From: Pradoshia sp. D12
Lineage (GTDB): Bacteria; Bacillota; Bacilli; Bacillales; Pradoshiaceae
Direction: 5' to 3'
Assembly (NCBI RefSeq): GCF_008935075.1
Contig: NZ_CP044545.1
Location: forward strand, 173,501 to 237,500
Length of the DNA: 64,000 nucleotides
A program made the translations under genes and the position numbers. Shown piece after piece: positions 54,774 to 63,988 of this stretch. Positions within the stretch are counted from its first letter, which is position 1. Each line of letters opens with the position of its first letter. The notes beneath the pieces were generated by a model, which made no database searches, was not told where the DNA came from, and saw only the letters and a list, made by a program, of their open reading frames with translations.

Positions 54774-55055
54774 GTGTCTGAGTCCAGTGCAACTACGGAA
54801 ATTCTAATACGCTTGCCCCAAAATTTGCTAAGTGAGTTGGATGGATACGTGAGAGAAGAAAATGTGAATCGAAGCGAATTTATTTATCAAGCAACTAAAA
54901 TGTATTTGCAAGAACGCAAAAAGAAAGAGTTTCGCGAATCCATGCGCCGTGGATATATGGAGATGGCCAATATTAATTTAACTATGGCTGCAGAAGCTTT
55001 CCAGGCAGAATATGAAGCTGAACATGCTGTGGAGCGTTTAGTTAGCGGTGAATAA
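54774..55055 (+). CDS. ndoAI: antitoxin EndoAI
   Basis: A 93-residue ribbon-helix-helix antitoxin ([25 protein letters not shown] … [19 protein letters not shown] … AVERLVSG). It neutralises EndoA. GTG at 54774 has GGAGGTG seven bases upstream and begins SESSA as in B. subtilis; the TTG at 54768 is too near. It overlaps ndoA by eight bases. Confidence 0.95.
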   Translation: MSESSATTEILIRLPQNLLSELDGYVREENVNRSEFIYQATKMYLQERKKKEFRESMRRGYMEMANINLTMAAEAFQAEYEAEHAVERLVSGE

Positions 55056-55410
55056 GGGTTTAAATGTTAAACGTGGTGATGTGTATTTCGCTGATTTGTC
55101 TCCAGTGGTTGGATCTGAGCAAGGAGGGGTAAGACCTGTACTTGTTATTCAGAATGATATCGGAAATCGATTTAGCCCTACCGTAATTATTGCGGCAATT
55201 ACGGCTCAAATACAAAAAGCGAAACTGCCGACCCATGTAGAAATTGACGCCCAAAAATATGGATTCGAACGCGATTCTGTTATTTTACTTGAACAAATTC
55301 GAACAATTGATAAGCAGAGATTGACAGATAAAATAACACAGCTGGATGATGAAATGATGCGTAAGGTTGATAATGCGCTCCAAATCAGTCTGGGACTCGT
55401 GGAATTGTAA
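55048..55410 (+). CDS. ndoA: endoribonuclease toxin EndoA (MazF family)
   Basis: A 120-residue MazF-type mRNA interferase, almost identical in wording to B. subtilis NdoA ([72 protein letters not shown]). It cuts at UACAU sites in that species. GTG start at 55048, coupled to the antitoxin. A strong terminator follows, then the sigma-B operon. Confidence 0.96.
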   Translation: MNKGLNVKRGDVYFADLSPVVGSEQGGVRPVLVIQNDIGNRFSPTVIIAAITAQIQKAKLPTHVEIDAQKYGFERDSVILLEQIRTIDKQRLTDKITQLDDEMMRKVDNALQISLGLVEL

Positions 55411-55459
55411 TAGTAAAAAGATTATAAATAATAAATATACTTCTGTGTTGAAGGTTAGG

Positions 55460-55485
55460 CTGCCAAGAATCCGAATTCTTGGCAG
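55460..55485 (+). terminator. terminator of ndoAI–ndoA
   Basis: 11-bp stem CTGCCAAGAAT with its complement, 4-nt loop, nine T residues. Confidence 0.93.
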
Positions 55486-55525
55486 TTTTTTTTTGCACTT
55501 TTTAACTTAGAAAAACTTATTTTTG

Positions 55526-55551
55526 GTTTAAGTTAGTGACAAAAAGGGAAT
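55526..55551 (+). promoter_or_regulatory. perfect-consensus sigma-B promoter upstream of rsbR
   Basis: GTTTAA (55526-55531), 14-bp spacer, GGGAAT (55546-55551). Both boxes fit the sigma-B consensus exactly. It lies about 200 bp before rsbR, in addition to the usual one before rsbV. Confidence 0.7.
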
Positions 55552-55748
55552 GAAGTACAGGTTATAGAAATTACAAATACGTTGTTGCTGTATTACGGCA
55601 ATATTACGAAGGAATTTAAGATTTCCTATTTCCTTTTTAAGTGTTTATAATAGTTTGTGAATATGGTTTTTTTGAAATTATTAAATAAATTAAAGTACAT
55701 GTATCCATATAAAAGAATCTAACAGAAAACTTGATGGAGGAGGAACTA

Positions 55749-56585
55749 ATGAATAAACTTGTGCAAAACTATATCCAGGGTCATAAAGACATCATTTTGC
55801 AGCAGTGGATTGAACGTGTAAAGGATAAAGCGGATGATCGAGTCGTGAAGATTGTTTCAGATCAAATGTTTATTCACACCAGTAATGAATTTATTGAAGT
55901 GCTGATTTCTAATATTAAAGATTCTGATGAAGAATTTAAAGTGAAACTTAGTGATTTTGCAGCTAAAATTATTCGTTTAGGCTGGCCGTTAACATTTGTG
56001 AATGAGGGATTGAAAGCATTTAATGTAGTTGTTACAGACGGTATGGTAAATGAAGGGGTAATGACAAAGGAAAATCAGCTTGAGATTGTGCTGGATTTTG
56101 ACGAGTGGATTACCCCTTTAAATAATGAAATTCTGAATGTTTATACATCTACGTGGGAACGAACCGTTTCTTTGCAAAAAATTGCACTCCAGGAATTATC
56201 AGCACCTCTTATTCCTGTGTTTGAAGGGATTACTGTAATGCCTCTTATAGGTACAATAGATACAGAACGCGCGAGACAAATTATGGAAAATCTTTTGGAT
56301 GGCGTAGTAAAGCATCGTTCTGAGGTAGTGTTGATTGATATTACTGGAGTGCCTGTTGTTGACACTATGGTGGCTCATCATATTATTCAGGCAGCAGAGG
56401 CTGTTCGTTTGGTTGGTGCCCGTTGTATGTTGGTGGGAATACGTCCGGAGATTGCTCAAACAATTGTCAACCTCGGCATTAACTTAGATGAAATCATAAC
56501 TAAAAATACATTGAAAAAGGGTGTAGAGGCTGCCCTGGAAATTACAAATAGAAAAATTATCGTAACCCCGGAGGAATTAGTATGA
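55749..56585 (+). CDS. rsbR: stressosome co-antagonist RsbR
   Basis: About 278 residues: N-terminal non-heme globin-like sensor domain and C-terminal STAS domain with the phosphorylatable threonines in IDTERA and [10 protein letters not shown]. RsbR and RsbS form the stressosome core that holds RsbT until stress. GGAGGAGG lies just before ATG 55749. Overlaps rsbS by four bases. Confidence 0.96.
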   Translation: MNKLVQNYIQGHKDIILQQWIERVKDKADDRVVKIVSDQMFIHTSNEFIEVLISNIKDSDEEFKVKLSDFAAKIIRLGWPLTFVNEGLKAFNVVVTDGMVNEGVMTKENQLEIVLDFDEWITPLNNEILNVYTSTWERTVSLQKIALQELSAPLIPVFEGITVMPLIGTIDTERARQIMENLLDGVVKHRSEVVLIDITGVPVVDTMVAHHIIQAAEAVRLVGARCMLVGIRPEIAQTIVNLGINLDEIITKNTLKKGVEAALEITNRKIIVTPEELV

Positions 56586-56938
56586 GGATTCCGATATTAA
56601 AGTTGCATGATTGTCTCCTGATTTCTATTCAATGGGAATTGGATGATGCAACAGCGCTGCAATTTCAGGAGGATTTACTGCATAAGATACATGAAACAAA
56701 TGCAAATGGAGTGGTGATTGATCTAACTTCAGTAGATATCATTGATTCTTTTATAGCTAAAGTCCTTGGCGATGTCATTGACATGTCAAAATTAATGGGA
56801 GCAAAAGTAGTGATTACAGGGATACAGCCTGCAGTTGCCATCACATTAATTGAATTGGGCATTACATTATCCGATGTGATGACAGCTTTGGATCTTGAAA
56901 AGGGTTTGGAGAAATTACAAAAGGAACTGGGGGACTAG
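56582..56938 (+). CDS. rsbS: stressosome scaffold RsbS
   Basis: A 118-residue STAS protein with phospho-serine Ser56 in DIIDSF. RsbT phosphorylates it to release itself from the stressosome. Overlaps rsbR and nearly touches rsbT. Confidence 0.96.
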   Translation: MRIPILKLHDCLLISIQWELDDATALQFQEDLLHKIHETNANGVVIDLTSVDIIDSFIAKVLGDVIDMSKLMGAKVVITGIQPAVAITLIELGITLSDVMTALDLEKGLEKLQKELGD

Positions 56939-56939
56939 C

Positions 56940-57344
56940 ATGATGAGCACCCAATCCTACGTAAAAATTCTTAATGAGTGGGATATTGTTGCAGCCCGAC
57001 AAGTGGGCAGAAATGTGGCCAAAGAGTTGGGGTTTGGCACCGTGGATCAGGCAAGAATAACCACAACCATAAGTGAATTAGCAAGGAATATCTATCTCTA
57101 TGCAGGGCAGGGCCAAATATGCATTGAAAAAGTCTATGACAATGGGAGAACGGGTCTCAGAGTCATAGCAGAGGATAATGGTCCGGGAATAAGTGATATA
57201 AGAAGAGTAATGGAAGATGGATATACAACATCGGGAGGTCTGGGAGCTGGTTTGCCGGGAGTCAAGAGATTGATGGATGACTTTGATATTGACTCTGATG
57301 TTGGAAAGGGTACGCGAATAATGTCTACTAAATGGCTCCGATAG
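56940..57344 (+). CDS. rsbT: switch kinase RsbT
   Basis: A 134-residue GHKL kinase: ISELARNIYLYAG (N box), AEDNGPGISD (G1) and GLGAGLPGVKRLMD (G2). It phosphorylates RsbS/RsbR, then binds and activates RsbU. Start at 56940 gives the B. subtilis length; a longer frame overlapping rsbS has no ribosome site. Confidence 0.96.
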   Translation: MMSTQSYVKILNEWDIVAARQVGRNVAKELGFGTVDQARITTTISELARNIYLYAGQGQICIEKVYDNGRTGLRVIAEDNGPGISDIRRVMEDGYTTSGGLGAGLPGVKRLMDDFDIDSDVGKGTRIMSTKWLR

Positions 57345-57355
57345 GGGGAAGGTAT

Positions 57356-58366
57356 GTGGAAAATAGAGAGTGCATGGAGGAAAGATACCGTGAAGCTCTC
57401 TCGAATTACTTGAAAGAGCATACGGAAAAAGCGTTATATCTCGGACATAAAATCAGCAAAGAAGCTATAGAACAGATGGTATCACCTGAAGAGATAATAA
57501 GTTTGCATAAAAATACGCTAAAAGAAATACTTCCTGATATTTCGGAAGAAGTCAGCCACTCTTTTGATTTTTTGTTGGAAATTATGATGGAGTATGGTGT
57601 AGCCTTTCGTGAATTACAGAGTCTCCGCCATCAACAAAGAGAACTGAAGAGTGAGATGGAGATAGCGGCTAATGTTCAGCAGACTTTATTGGAAACGCGA
57701 GTTCCTGTACTAAAAAATCTTGAAATTGGAGCCATAAGTGTTCCGGCTAAGCACATGAGCGGAGATTATTTTCATTTTGTTCAGGATGAGCATAATCGAG
57801 TGGCTGTAGCGATTGCTGATATTATTGGCAAAGGGATACCGGCGGCGTTATGTATGTCCATGATTAAGTACGCGATGGATTCTTTGCCGGAGCATCGCAC
57901 ATCCCCAGCGAGTGTTCTGGAAAGTATTAACCGTGTTGTGGAGCAAAATGTTGGACCGAGTATGTTCATAACGATGTTTTATGGTCTATATGATCCCTCA
58001 AATCATATTTTTACATATGCTTCAGCAGGTCATGAACCGGGATTTTTCTATAATTACGAAAAAAATGAATTTACCGAGTTAACTGCTAAGGGTCTGTTGC
58101 TTGGTGTAGATAAAAAAACAGTATACAGGCAATATGAAAGAAAGATTGAAATAGGCGATATGATTATCCTTCTATCTGATGGGGTAACAGAGTGCAGGAC
58201 AAATGAGGGATTTATAGAAAGAGATACGTTGGTTCAATTTATTCGGGAATCTATTCATTTAGATGCCCAAACCATTGTAAACAATCTCTATAAAAAGTTG
58301 GAAAAGATGCAACATTTTCAATTAAGAGATGATTTTACCTTGATAATTATGAGACGGAAGTTTTAA
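57356..58366 (+). CDS. rsbU: PP2C phosphatase RsbU
   Basis: About 336 residues. The N-terminal RsbT-binding domain precedes a PP2C/SpoIIE phosphatase domain (HMSGDYFHFV, IADIIGKGIPAALCMSMIKYAMD, YASAGHEPGFFY, LLSDGVTECR, DDFTLIIMRR). It dephosphorylates RsbV-P to start sigma-B release. GTG at 57356 matches the B. subtilis N-terminus in length. Confidence 0.96.
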   Translation: MENRECMEERYREALSNYLKEHTEKALYLGHKISKEAIEQMVSPEEIISLHKNTLKEILPDISEEVSHSFDFLLEIMMEYGVAFRELQSLRHQQRELKSEMEIAANVQQTLLETRVPVLKNLEIGAISVPAKHMSGDYFHFVQDEHNRVAVAIADIIGKGIPAALCMSMIKYAMDSLPEHRTSPASVLESINRVVEQNVGPSMFITMFYGLYDPSNHIFTYASAGHEPGFFYNYEKNEFTELTAKGLLLGVDKKTVYRQYERKIEIGDMIILLSDGVTECRTNEGFIERDTLVQFIRESIHLDAQTIVNNLYKKLEKMQHFQLRDDFTLIIMRRKF

Positions 58367-58384
58367 GTGGATAATTTCGGGTAA
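58360..58384 (+). promoter_or_regulatory. sigma-B promoter before rsbV
   Basis: GTTTTA (58360-58365), 13-bp spacer, GGGTAA (58379-58384), overlapping the rsbU stop codon. This is the autoregulatory promoter known from B. subtilis for rsbVW–sigB–rsbX. Confidence 0.85.
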
Positions 58385-58428
58385 AGAAGGATAGCGGAAC
58401 ATGACTTTTTGAGGAGAGGTACAAATTC

Positions 58429-58761
58429 ATGAATATTTCTATTGATGTACAGAATGTAAATTCTGAAATACATGTAAATGTTAAAGGCGAGATAGATGCA
58501 TACACAGCACCGAAGTTAAGAGAGACACTATTTCCTTTGTCGGATCAAGATAAAGTAGTCATGATTATTGATTTAACCGATGTTTCTTATATGGACAGCA
58601 CAGGTCTTGGGGTATTTGTAGGATTATTTAAAAATGTTCGAGCGCACAATGGGGATTTTAGAATCATCGGACTATCAGAGAGATTACATCGTCTTTTTGA
58701 AATCACTGGTTTAGCGGATATAATCCATATAAAAAGCCATGCAGAGGGTGGAACGCAATGA
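58429..58761 (+). CDS. rsbV: anti-anti-sigma factor RsbV
   Basis: A 110-residue STAS protein with the phosphorylation site Ser57 in YMDSTGLG. In the unphosphorylated form it binds RsbW and frees sigma-B. GAGGAGAGG before the ATG; overlaps rsbW by four bases. Confidence 0.97.
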   Translation: MNISIDVQNVNSEIHVNVKGEIDAYTAPKLRETLFPLSDQDKVVMIIDLTDVSYMDSTGLGVFVGLFKNVRAHNGDFRIIGLSERLHRLFEITGLADIIHIKSHAEGGTQ

Positions 58762-59231
58762 GTGAAACATACGAATATATTGAAATGAAGATACCTGCAA
58801 AACCTGAATTTATCGGGGTAATGAGATTAACTTTATCAGGAATAGCCAGCCGTATGGGGTTTTCATATGATAGTATAGAAGATTTGAAAATTGCTACGAG
58901 CGAGGCTTGTACAAATGCAGTTCAGCATGCGTACAAGGGCGAGCGGGATGGGGAAGTTATCATAGGCTTTGGATTATATGAAGACCGTCTTGAAGTAATG
59001 GTAGTCGATAATGGCGAAAGCTGTGATTTTGAAGAGGTGCGACAAGGCTTGGGGCCTTATGAGAGAGACCAATCAGTGGAATTCTTAAGAGAAGGAGGAT
59101 TAGGTCTATATCTGATTGAAACGCTCATGGATGAAGTGAAAATACACCATAATGAAGGTGTGACAGTATTCATGACGAAGTTTCTTGAGGGAGAGCAGGT
59201 GGAGAGTGATGCAGAAACAATCTCAAACTAG
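58758..59231 (+). CDS. rsbW: anti-sigma-B factor and kinase RsbW
   Basis: A 157-residue GHKL kinase with TSEACTNAVQHAY (N box), VVDNGESCDF and EGGLGLYLIETLMDEV (G boxes). It binds sigma-B and phosphorylates RsbV. Its end overlaps the sigB start. Confidence 0.97.
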   Translation: MSETYEYIEMKIPAKPEFIGVMRLTLSGIASRMGFSYDSIEDLKIATSEACTNAVQHAYKGERDGEVIIGFGLYEDRLEVMVVDNGESCDFEEVRQGLGPYERDQSVEFLREGGLGLYLIETLMDEVKIHHNEGVTVFMTKFLEGEQVESDAETISN

Positions 59232-60009
59232 TGATGAGAAAAAGGCACAAATGAGAGACCAAGTCACGGAATGGATTAAAGCCTATCAACTCCATGGAGA
59301 TGAAGAAGCACAGGCTCAACTTGTTCAGCACTATACCGGGCTAGTTGAAACGATTGCGAGAAAGTATTCAAAGGGAAAATCATATCATGAGGATATTGCC
59401 CAGGTTGGCATGATTGGATTGCTGGGTGCGATTCGCAGGTATGATGATTCCTTCGGAAAAAGCTTCGAGGCTTTTGCTGTCCCGACGATAATTGGAGAGA
59501 TTAAACGCTTTTTACGTGATAAAACATGGAGTGTTCACGTTCCTCGCAGAATTAAAGAGCTTGGTCCAAAAATCAAGTCGACTGTTGAAGAACTTACCTC
59601 AGAATTGCATCGTTCTCCTAAGATTGAAGAAATTGCTCAGTACTTAGAAGTTTCTGAGGAAGAAGTTTTAGAAGCGATGGAAATGAGTAAAAGTTATCAG
59701 GCGCTATCAGTGGATCACTCAATCGAGGCGGATTCAGACGGCGGAACAGTCACTTTGTTAGATATCTTCGGAAATGTGGATGAAGGATATGAAAAGGTGA
59801 ATCAGCGGTTGGTTTTGGAGAAAGTTCTCCATGTATTGTCAGATCGCGAAAAGAAAATCATACAATACACCTATCTAGAAAATCTAAGTCAAAAGGAAGC
59901 GGGAGATCGATTAGGTATATCTCAAATGCATGTATCCCGTCTTCAACGCCGTGCTATAAAAAAACTGCAGGAAGCCATTAATGCTGAGAATTCGGAGTAT
60001 ATACGGTGA
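59209..60009 (+). CDS. sigB: RNA polymerase sigma factor SigB
   Basis: A 266-residue sigma-70 group 3 factor. Region 2 (YHEDIAQVGMIGLLGAIRRYDDSFGKSFEAFAVPTIIGEIKRFLRDKTW), region 3 and region 4 helix-turn-helix (LSQKEAGDRLGISQMHVSRLQRRAIKKL) are all present. It drives the general stress regulon; candidate targets are seen in this window. ATG 59209 follows GGTGGAG. Confidence 0.97.
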   Translation: MQKQSQTSDEKKAQMRDQVTEWIKAYQLHGDEEAQAQLVQHYTGLVETIARKYSKGKSYHEDIAQVGMIGLLGAIRRYDDSFGKSFEAFAVPTIIGEIKRFLRDKTWSVHVPRRIKELGPKIKSTVEELTSELHRSPKIEEIAQYLEVSEEEVLEAMEMSKSYQALSVDHSIEADSDGGTVTLLDIFGNVDEGYEKVNQRLVLEKVLHVLSDREKKIIQYTYLENLSQKEAGDRLGISQMHVSRLQRRAIKKLQEAINAENSEYIR

Positions 60010-60608
60010 ATCAAGAAGTGCTAAGGGATAGTAGAGTGCAATTAATTGTGTCTCAATCACCTAAACAAGGAAAGTTGTTATGTGGTGATGACTATTTTTA
60101 TGAAGTGACGGATGATTACTTTATTTGTGTCATCGCAGATGGATTAGGATCAGGGGAGTTTGCTCATGAATCCTCTCGGGCAGTTACTAATGTAGTTCGG
60201 GAGTATCAGAGCGAGGATGTTGGAGATATTATGGAACGATGTAATCAGGCCCTGCTAAGAAAGCGAGGCGCCGCTGTCGCTATTTTAAAAGTGGACTTCA
60301 AAAAGAAAGAATTTCAGTACAGCTGTGTTGGTAATATCCGTTTCTATCTATATCCTCCAAATGATAAAATGATCTATCCCCTACCTGTAACCGGATATTT
60401 ATCTGGAAGAAAGCAGAAATTCCATACTCAACAGTTTACATATACTCCGTCCACTAAATTTTTCATTCACTCCGATGGATTTGAAATGAAGGGGACGAAA
60501 AATTTCCTGCGAAATGCTAGTTCTCTTGAAGAAACTGCGAAAAAATTAGAAAGTCAAAATAGTGCCTTGAACGATGATATTACATTCATTTTTGGGAGTC
60601 TTTTATAA
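60006..60608 (+). CDS. rsbX: PP2C phosphatase RsbX
   Basis: A 200-residue small PP2C-type phosphatase (VIADGLGSGEFAHESSRAVTN, FFIHSDGFEMKG, ALNDDITFIFG) that resets the stressosome by removing phosphate from RsbS and RsbR. GTG start overlapping sigB by four bases with GGAG upstream. Last gene of the operon. Confidence 0.95.
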   Translation: MNQEVLRDSRVQLIVSQSPKQGKLLCGDDYFYEVTDDYFICVIADGLGSGEFAHESSRAVTNVVREYQSEDVGDIMERCNQALLRKRGAAVAILKVDFKKKEFQYSCVGNIRFYLYPPNDKMIYPLPVTGYLSGRKQKFHTQQFTYTPSTKFFIHSDGFEMKGTKNFLRNASSLEETAKKLESQNSALNDDITFIFGSLL

Positions 60609-60620
60609 TTATAAGAGACT
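60597..60620 (+). terminator. terminator of sigma-B operon
   Basis: 10-bp stem with one mismatch (60597-60606/60611-60620) overlapping the rsbX stop, then TCTTTTTT. Confidence 0.75.
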
Positions 60621-60712
60621 TCTTTTTTGTGTTATTTATGAGAGTCCAGTATTTGTAGCAGAAAAGGTTATGATACTATAAAGGTAATTATTTGCAGAGG
60701 GAAGGTTTGTTA

Positions 60713-62878
60713 ATGAAGTCGAAGAGTGAATTGGTTCAATATATAGCGTCAGAGCTTTCAGTGAAGGGGAGTCAAGTATCCAATGTATTGGCGCTTTTAG
60801 AGGATGGTAATACGATTCCATTTATAGCGCGTTATCGAAAAGAAATGACCGGCTCATTGGATGAGGTTGAAATTAGAACAATTTCTGAGCGGTGGACCTA
60901 TCTCGATAATTTGGAAAAAAGAAAGGAAGAAGTCCTGCGTATTATTGAGGAGCAAGGGAAACTCACAGAGGAGTTATCACGTGAAATCATCAAGGCAGTA
61001 AAACTGCAAACTATTGAAGATTTGTATCGTCCTTTTAAGCAAAAGCGTCGCACAAAAGCAACGGTCGCAAATGAAAAAGGATTAGAACCGTTGGCGAAAT
61101 GGATCATGGAAGCTCCTCAAACTGCAAACCCACTTGAAAAAGCTGCTCAATTTGTTGATGTGGAGTTGGGAGTGACAACGCCAGAAGAAGCTTTAGATGG
61201 TGCGAAAGATATTATAGCAGAGAATATCTCTGATAATGCCTCTTTCAGAAAATGGATTCGGGATGAAACATTTAAGTTTGGCTTGATTAAATCTGTTAGT
61301 AAAGATGAGAAGAAAGATGAGAAAAAGGTATTTGAGATGTACTACGACTATGATGAAGCAATAGGAAAAATAGTTCCTCATCGCATTTTGGCACTTAATC
61401 GTGGTGAAAAAGAGGGAGTGCTTCGAGTTTCCATCAAAACCGATACACAGAAAATACTGGATTATCTCGCTAGAAAAATGAATTTGAATACAGCCAATCC
61501 GAGTGCAGTGATTATGAAGGAAGCAATAGAAGATAGCTATAAGCGATTGATTCAGCCTTCTATTGAAAGGGAGATTCGTAATGAGTTGACGGAAAAGGCT
61601 GAAGACCAAGCTATCTATATTTTTTCTGAGAATCTCAGAAATTTACTGCTTCAGCCGCCTTTAAAGGGAAAAATGGTATTGGGTGTAGATCCGGCTTATC
61701 GTACAGGCTGTAAATATGCAGTAGTCGATCCTACAGGGAAAATGCTTGAGGTAGGAGTGATTTATCCGCATCCGCCAGTAGCTAAAAAGAAAGAGGCAAC
61801 GGAGGCTATTCTGTCTATACTCAAAAGATATAACATAGAAATCATCACAATCGGGAACGGAACAGCATCTCGAGAGACAGAACAATTCATTGCAGATACG
61901 TTGAAGAAGCAAAGTGAAAAAATCTATTACGTAATTGTAAATGAGGCCGGTGCAAGTGTTTATTCGGCATCAGATATCGCAAGAGAAGAGTTTCCAGATT
62001 TACAGGTGGAGCAGCGAAGTGCGGTCTCGATTGCAAGAAGACTACAGGATCCCTTGGCGGAATTGGTGAAGATAGATCCTAAATCTGTAGGTGTAGGGCA
62101 ATATCAACATGATGTTTCAGAAAAAAAACTGAATGAGTCACTTGGTTTTGTGGTTGAAACGGCAGTAAACCGAGTGGGGGTTAATGTGAATACAGCCTCT
62201 CCTTCTCTATTGCAATATGTGGCGGGTCTTTCCAAGTCTGTAGCCCAAAATATCGTAAAAAAGAGAGAGAAAGAAGGAGCATTCCGAAATCGGGCTTCTT
62301 TAAAAAAGATTCCAAGGCTTGGTGCGAAAACCTATGAACAAGCCATTGGGTTTTTAAGAGTAATTGGTGGGGAAGAGCCGCTTGATCGGACATCCATACA
62401 TCCTGAAAACTATCAGTCCGTTCGTTCTTTATTGAAAATGCTCGGTTTCACAACGGATGATTTAGGAAGTGAACGATTAAGAGAAGCGCTAACCACGGTG
62501 AAGAAAAGTGAAATGGCGGAGAAATTGAATATTGGCGAAATCACATTGGGAGATATTCTGGATGCCTTGATGAGACCAGAAAGAGATCCGCGTGACGAAT
62601 TGGCTGCACCTCTATTAAAATCTGATGTACTGAAGATGGAGGATCTTAAGCAAGGGATGGAGCTCCAAGGCGTTGTTCGTAATGTCGTTGATTTTGGCGC
62701 ATTTATTGACATCGGCGTAAAGCAGGCCGGTCTAGTTCATATCTCGAAATTGAGCAGACGATATGTAAAGCATCCAATGGATGTTGTATCAGTTGGGGAT
62801 GTGGTGACTGTCTGGGTTGATCAAGTAGATATACCTAAAGAACGAATTGCCCTTACAATGATAAATCCGGCTGGATAA
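60713..62878 (+). CDS. tex: Tex-family RNA-binding/transcription accessory protein (YdcI)
   Basis: About 721 residues: N-terminal Tex helical region (VLALLEDGNTIPFIARYRKEMTGSLDEVEIR), YqgF/RuvC-like domain (VLGVDPAYRTGCKYAVVD, TIGNGTASRETE), helix-hairpin-helix repeats (AVNRVGVNVNTASPSLLQYVAGLS) and a C-terminal S1 domain (GMELQGVVRNVVDFGAFIDIGVKQAGLVHISKLS). It binds RNA and RNA polymerase. Start ATG 60713 after AGGGAAGG. Confidence 0.95.
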   Translation: MKSKSELVQYIASELSVKGSQVSNVLALLEDGNTIPFIARYRKEMTGSLDEVEIRTISERWTYLDNLEKRKEEVLRIIEEQGKLTEELSREIIKAVKLQTIEDLYRPFKQKRRTKATVANEKGLEPLAKWIMEAPQTANPLEKAAQFVDVELGVTTPEEALDGAKDIIAENISDNASFRKWIRDETFKFGLIKSVSKDEKKDEKKVFEMYYDYDEAIGKIVPHRILALNRGEKEGVLRVSIKTDTQKILDYLARKMNLNTANPSAVIMKEAIEDSYKRLIQPSIEREIRNELTEKAEDQAIYIFSENLRNLLLQPPLKGKMVLGVDPAYRTGCKYAVVDPTGKMLEVGVIYPHPPVAKKKEATEAILSILKRYNIEIITIGNGTASRETEQFIADTLKKQSEKIYYVIVNEAGASVYSASDIAREEFPDLQVEQRSAVSIARRLQDPLAELVKIDPKSVGVGQYQHDVSEKKLNESLGFVVETAVNRVGVNVNTASPSLLQYVAGLSKSVAQNIVKKREKEGAFRNRASLKKIPRLGAKTYEQAIGFLRVIGGEEPLDRTSIHPENYQSVRSLLKMLGFTTDDLGSERLREALTTVKKSEMAEKLNIGEITLGDILDALMRPERDPRDELAAPLLKSDVLKMEDLKQGMELQGVVRNVVDFGAFIDIGVKQAGLVHISKLSRRYVKHPMDVVSVGDVVTVWVDQVDIPKERIALTMINPAG

Positions 62879-62890
62879 TATAAATGTGAA

Positions 62891-62918
62891 GCATTGCCTT
62901 AATCGTATTGGGCAATGC
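62891..62918 (+). terminator. terminator of tex, overlapping cmpA 3' end
   Basis: 8-bp stem GCATTGCC/GGCAATGC followed by TTTTTTT. The 3' end of the opposite-strand cmpA reads through this stem. Confidence 0.85.
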
Positions 62919-63018
62919 TTTTTTTATAAAAAAACCAACATTGATTCAATAGTTGCACTTGCTTGCTGTTTTTTTCAAGAAAGGCTCTTTGGATTTGGTT
63001 TTGCAACCAAGCAGGCAT
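62899..63018 (-). CDS. cmpA: cortex morphogenetic protein CmpA
   Basis: A 39-residue protein: MPAWLQNQIQRAFLEKNS, then KQVQLLNQCWFFYKKSIAQYD. It matches the form of B. subtilis CmpA (starting MPNWLKKQMQKAFLEKD and containing LLNQCWYFYRKK). CmpA acts in the mother cell with ClpXP to control spore coat and cortex assembly through SpoIVA. AAAGGAGG stands seven bases before the ATG. The place between tex and sprT agrees with synteny. Confidence 0.92.
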   Translation of the reverse strand: MPAWLQNQIQRAFLEKNSKQVQLLNQCWFFYKKSIAQYD

Positions 63019-63078
63019 ATTTAGACCTCCTTTCATAAATGTTGTACTATAAATAGGTGATAAGCCCATGGTTAATTT

Positions 63079-63086
63079 ATTGTATG
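63079..63086 (-). promoter_or_regulatory. possible mother-cell (sigma-E/K) -10 box of cmpA
   Basis: Minus strand CATACAAT (63086-63079) is a full match to the sigma-E -10 consensus CATACAnT, about 60 bp before cmpA. The -35 is not clear. Confidence 0.35.
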
Positions 63087-63132
63087 TAACAGCCGCCGGG
63101 TTTGTTACTTTAAAAGTGTGGAGGTTTAACTT

Positions 63133-63597
63133 ATGACGGACCGGGAATTACAGAAATTAGTTGAAAAAATATCCATAGAGGATTTTGGGATACCATTCAC
63201 TCATAAGGCAATCTTTAATAACAGATTAAGGACAACAGGCGGACGGTATTTATTAGTCAGCCATAATATTGAAATTAATCGAAGATACTTAGATGAATTA
63301 GGAATGGAAGAGATAAAGGGAATTATAAAACATGAATTATGCCATTATCATCTGCACCTCCAAGGGAAGGGATACAGGCATGGAGATCGGGACTTTAAAC
63401 AATTGATGGCAAAGACCAACTCACCTCGTTTTTGCTCAGCCCTGGAAAGCAATATCCGTGCTGTACGCCCTGTGAAATGGCTATACGAATGCCGGTCATG
63501 CGGCCTGGAATATAGACGGAAAAGACAGCTTGATACGAAGAAATATGTATGTGGAAAATGTCGCGGAAAAATTATTTTAAAAAAATCGTTGACATAG
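63133..63597 (+). CDS. ydcK: SprT-like zinc metalloprotease family protein YdcK
   Basis: A 154-residue SprT-domain protein with zinc motif HELCHYH (about 70-77) and a C-terminal zinc ribbon CRSCG…CGKC. Relatives act on DNA–protein crosslinks or remain uncharacterised. GGAGG eight bases before the ATG. Its last codons contain a TTGACA. Confidence 0.92.
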   Translation: MTDRELQKLVEKISIEDFGIPFTHKAIFNNRLRTTGGRYLLVSHNIEINRRYLDELGMEEIKGIIKHELCHYHLHLQGKGYRHGDRDFKQLMAKTNSPRFCSALESNIRAVRPVKWLYECRSCGLEYRRKRQLDTKKYVCGKCRGKIILKKSLT

Positions 63598-63693
63598 ACC
63601 TTGCTAACATGGTAACTTATTTGAGCGGCCTTATTAAAGCCGAAAGCAAAAATGACATCAAAACTTTAACAAAAAAACTTTTTTAAAAAAGTG

Positions 63694-63722
63694 TTGACAT
63701 GTTAAAAGAGATTCATTATAAT
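63694..63722 (+). promoter_or_regulatory. consensus sigma-A promoter of tRNA operon
   Basis: TTGACA (63694-63699), 17-bp spacer, TATAAT (63717-63722), both perfect. Upstream is an A/T-tract palindrome (ACTTTTTTAAAAAAGT) that could act as an UP element. Confidence 0.92.
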
Positions 63723-63802
63723 AGATAAAGTCGACTGGGGCGCTTGAAGTTCTCGCGGAGAGATGAAAAAAGTGCTCAAGAGACTGAAAGTAAGCAATGA
63801 AC

Positions 63803-63877
63803 GGCCCCTTGGTCAAGCGGTTAAGACACCGCCCTTTCACGGCGGTAACACGGGTTCGAATCCCGTAGGGGTCACCA
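63803..63877 (+). tRNA. tRNA-Glu (anticodon TTC)
   Basis: Cloverleaf with acceptor GGCCCCT/AGGGGTC, anticodon loop CTTTCAC (TTC), T loop GGTTCGAATCC, and an encoded CCA end. The sequence follows B. subtilis tRNA-Glu. Confidence 0.95.
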
Positions 63878-63914
63878 ATCAAACCTCAGATTGTTTGAGC
63901 GAGATTAATATCGT

Positions 63915-63988
<74 letters not shown>

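Noticed and set aside
63658-63882. 74-residue minus-strand frame at the tRNA promoter
   Set aside because: It covers the consensus promoter and tRNA-Glu; a tRNA gene explains the sequence. The plus-strand frame at 63763-63996 is rejected for the same reason.
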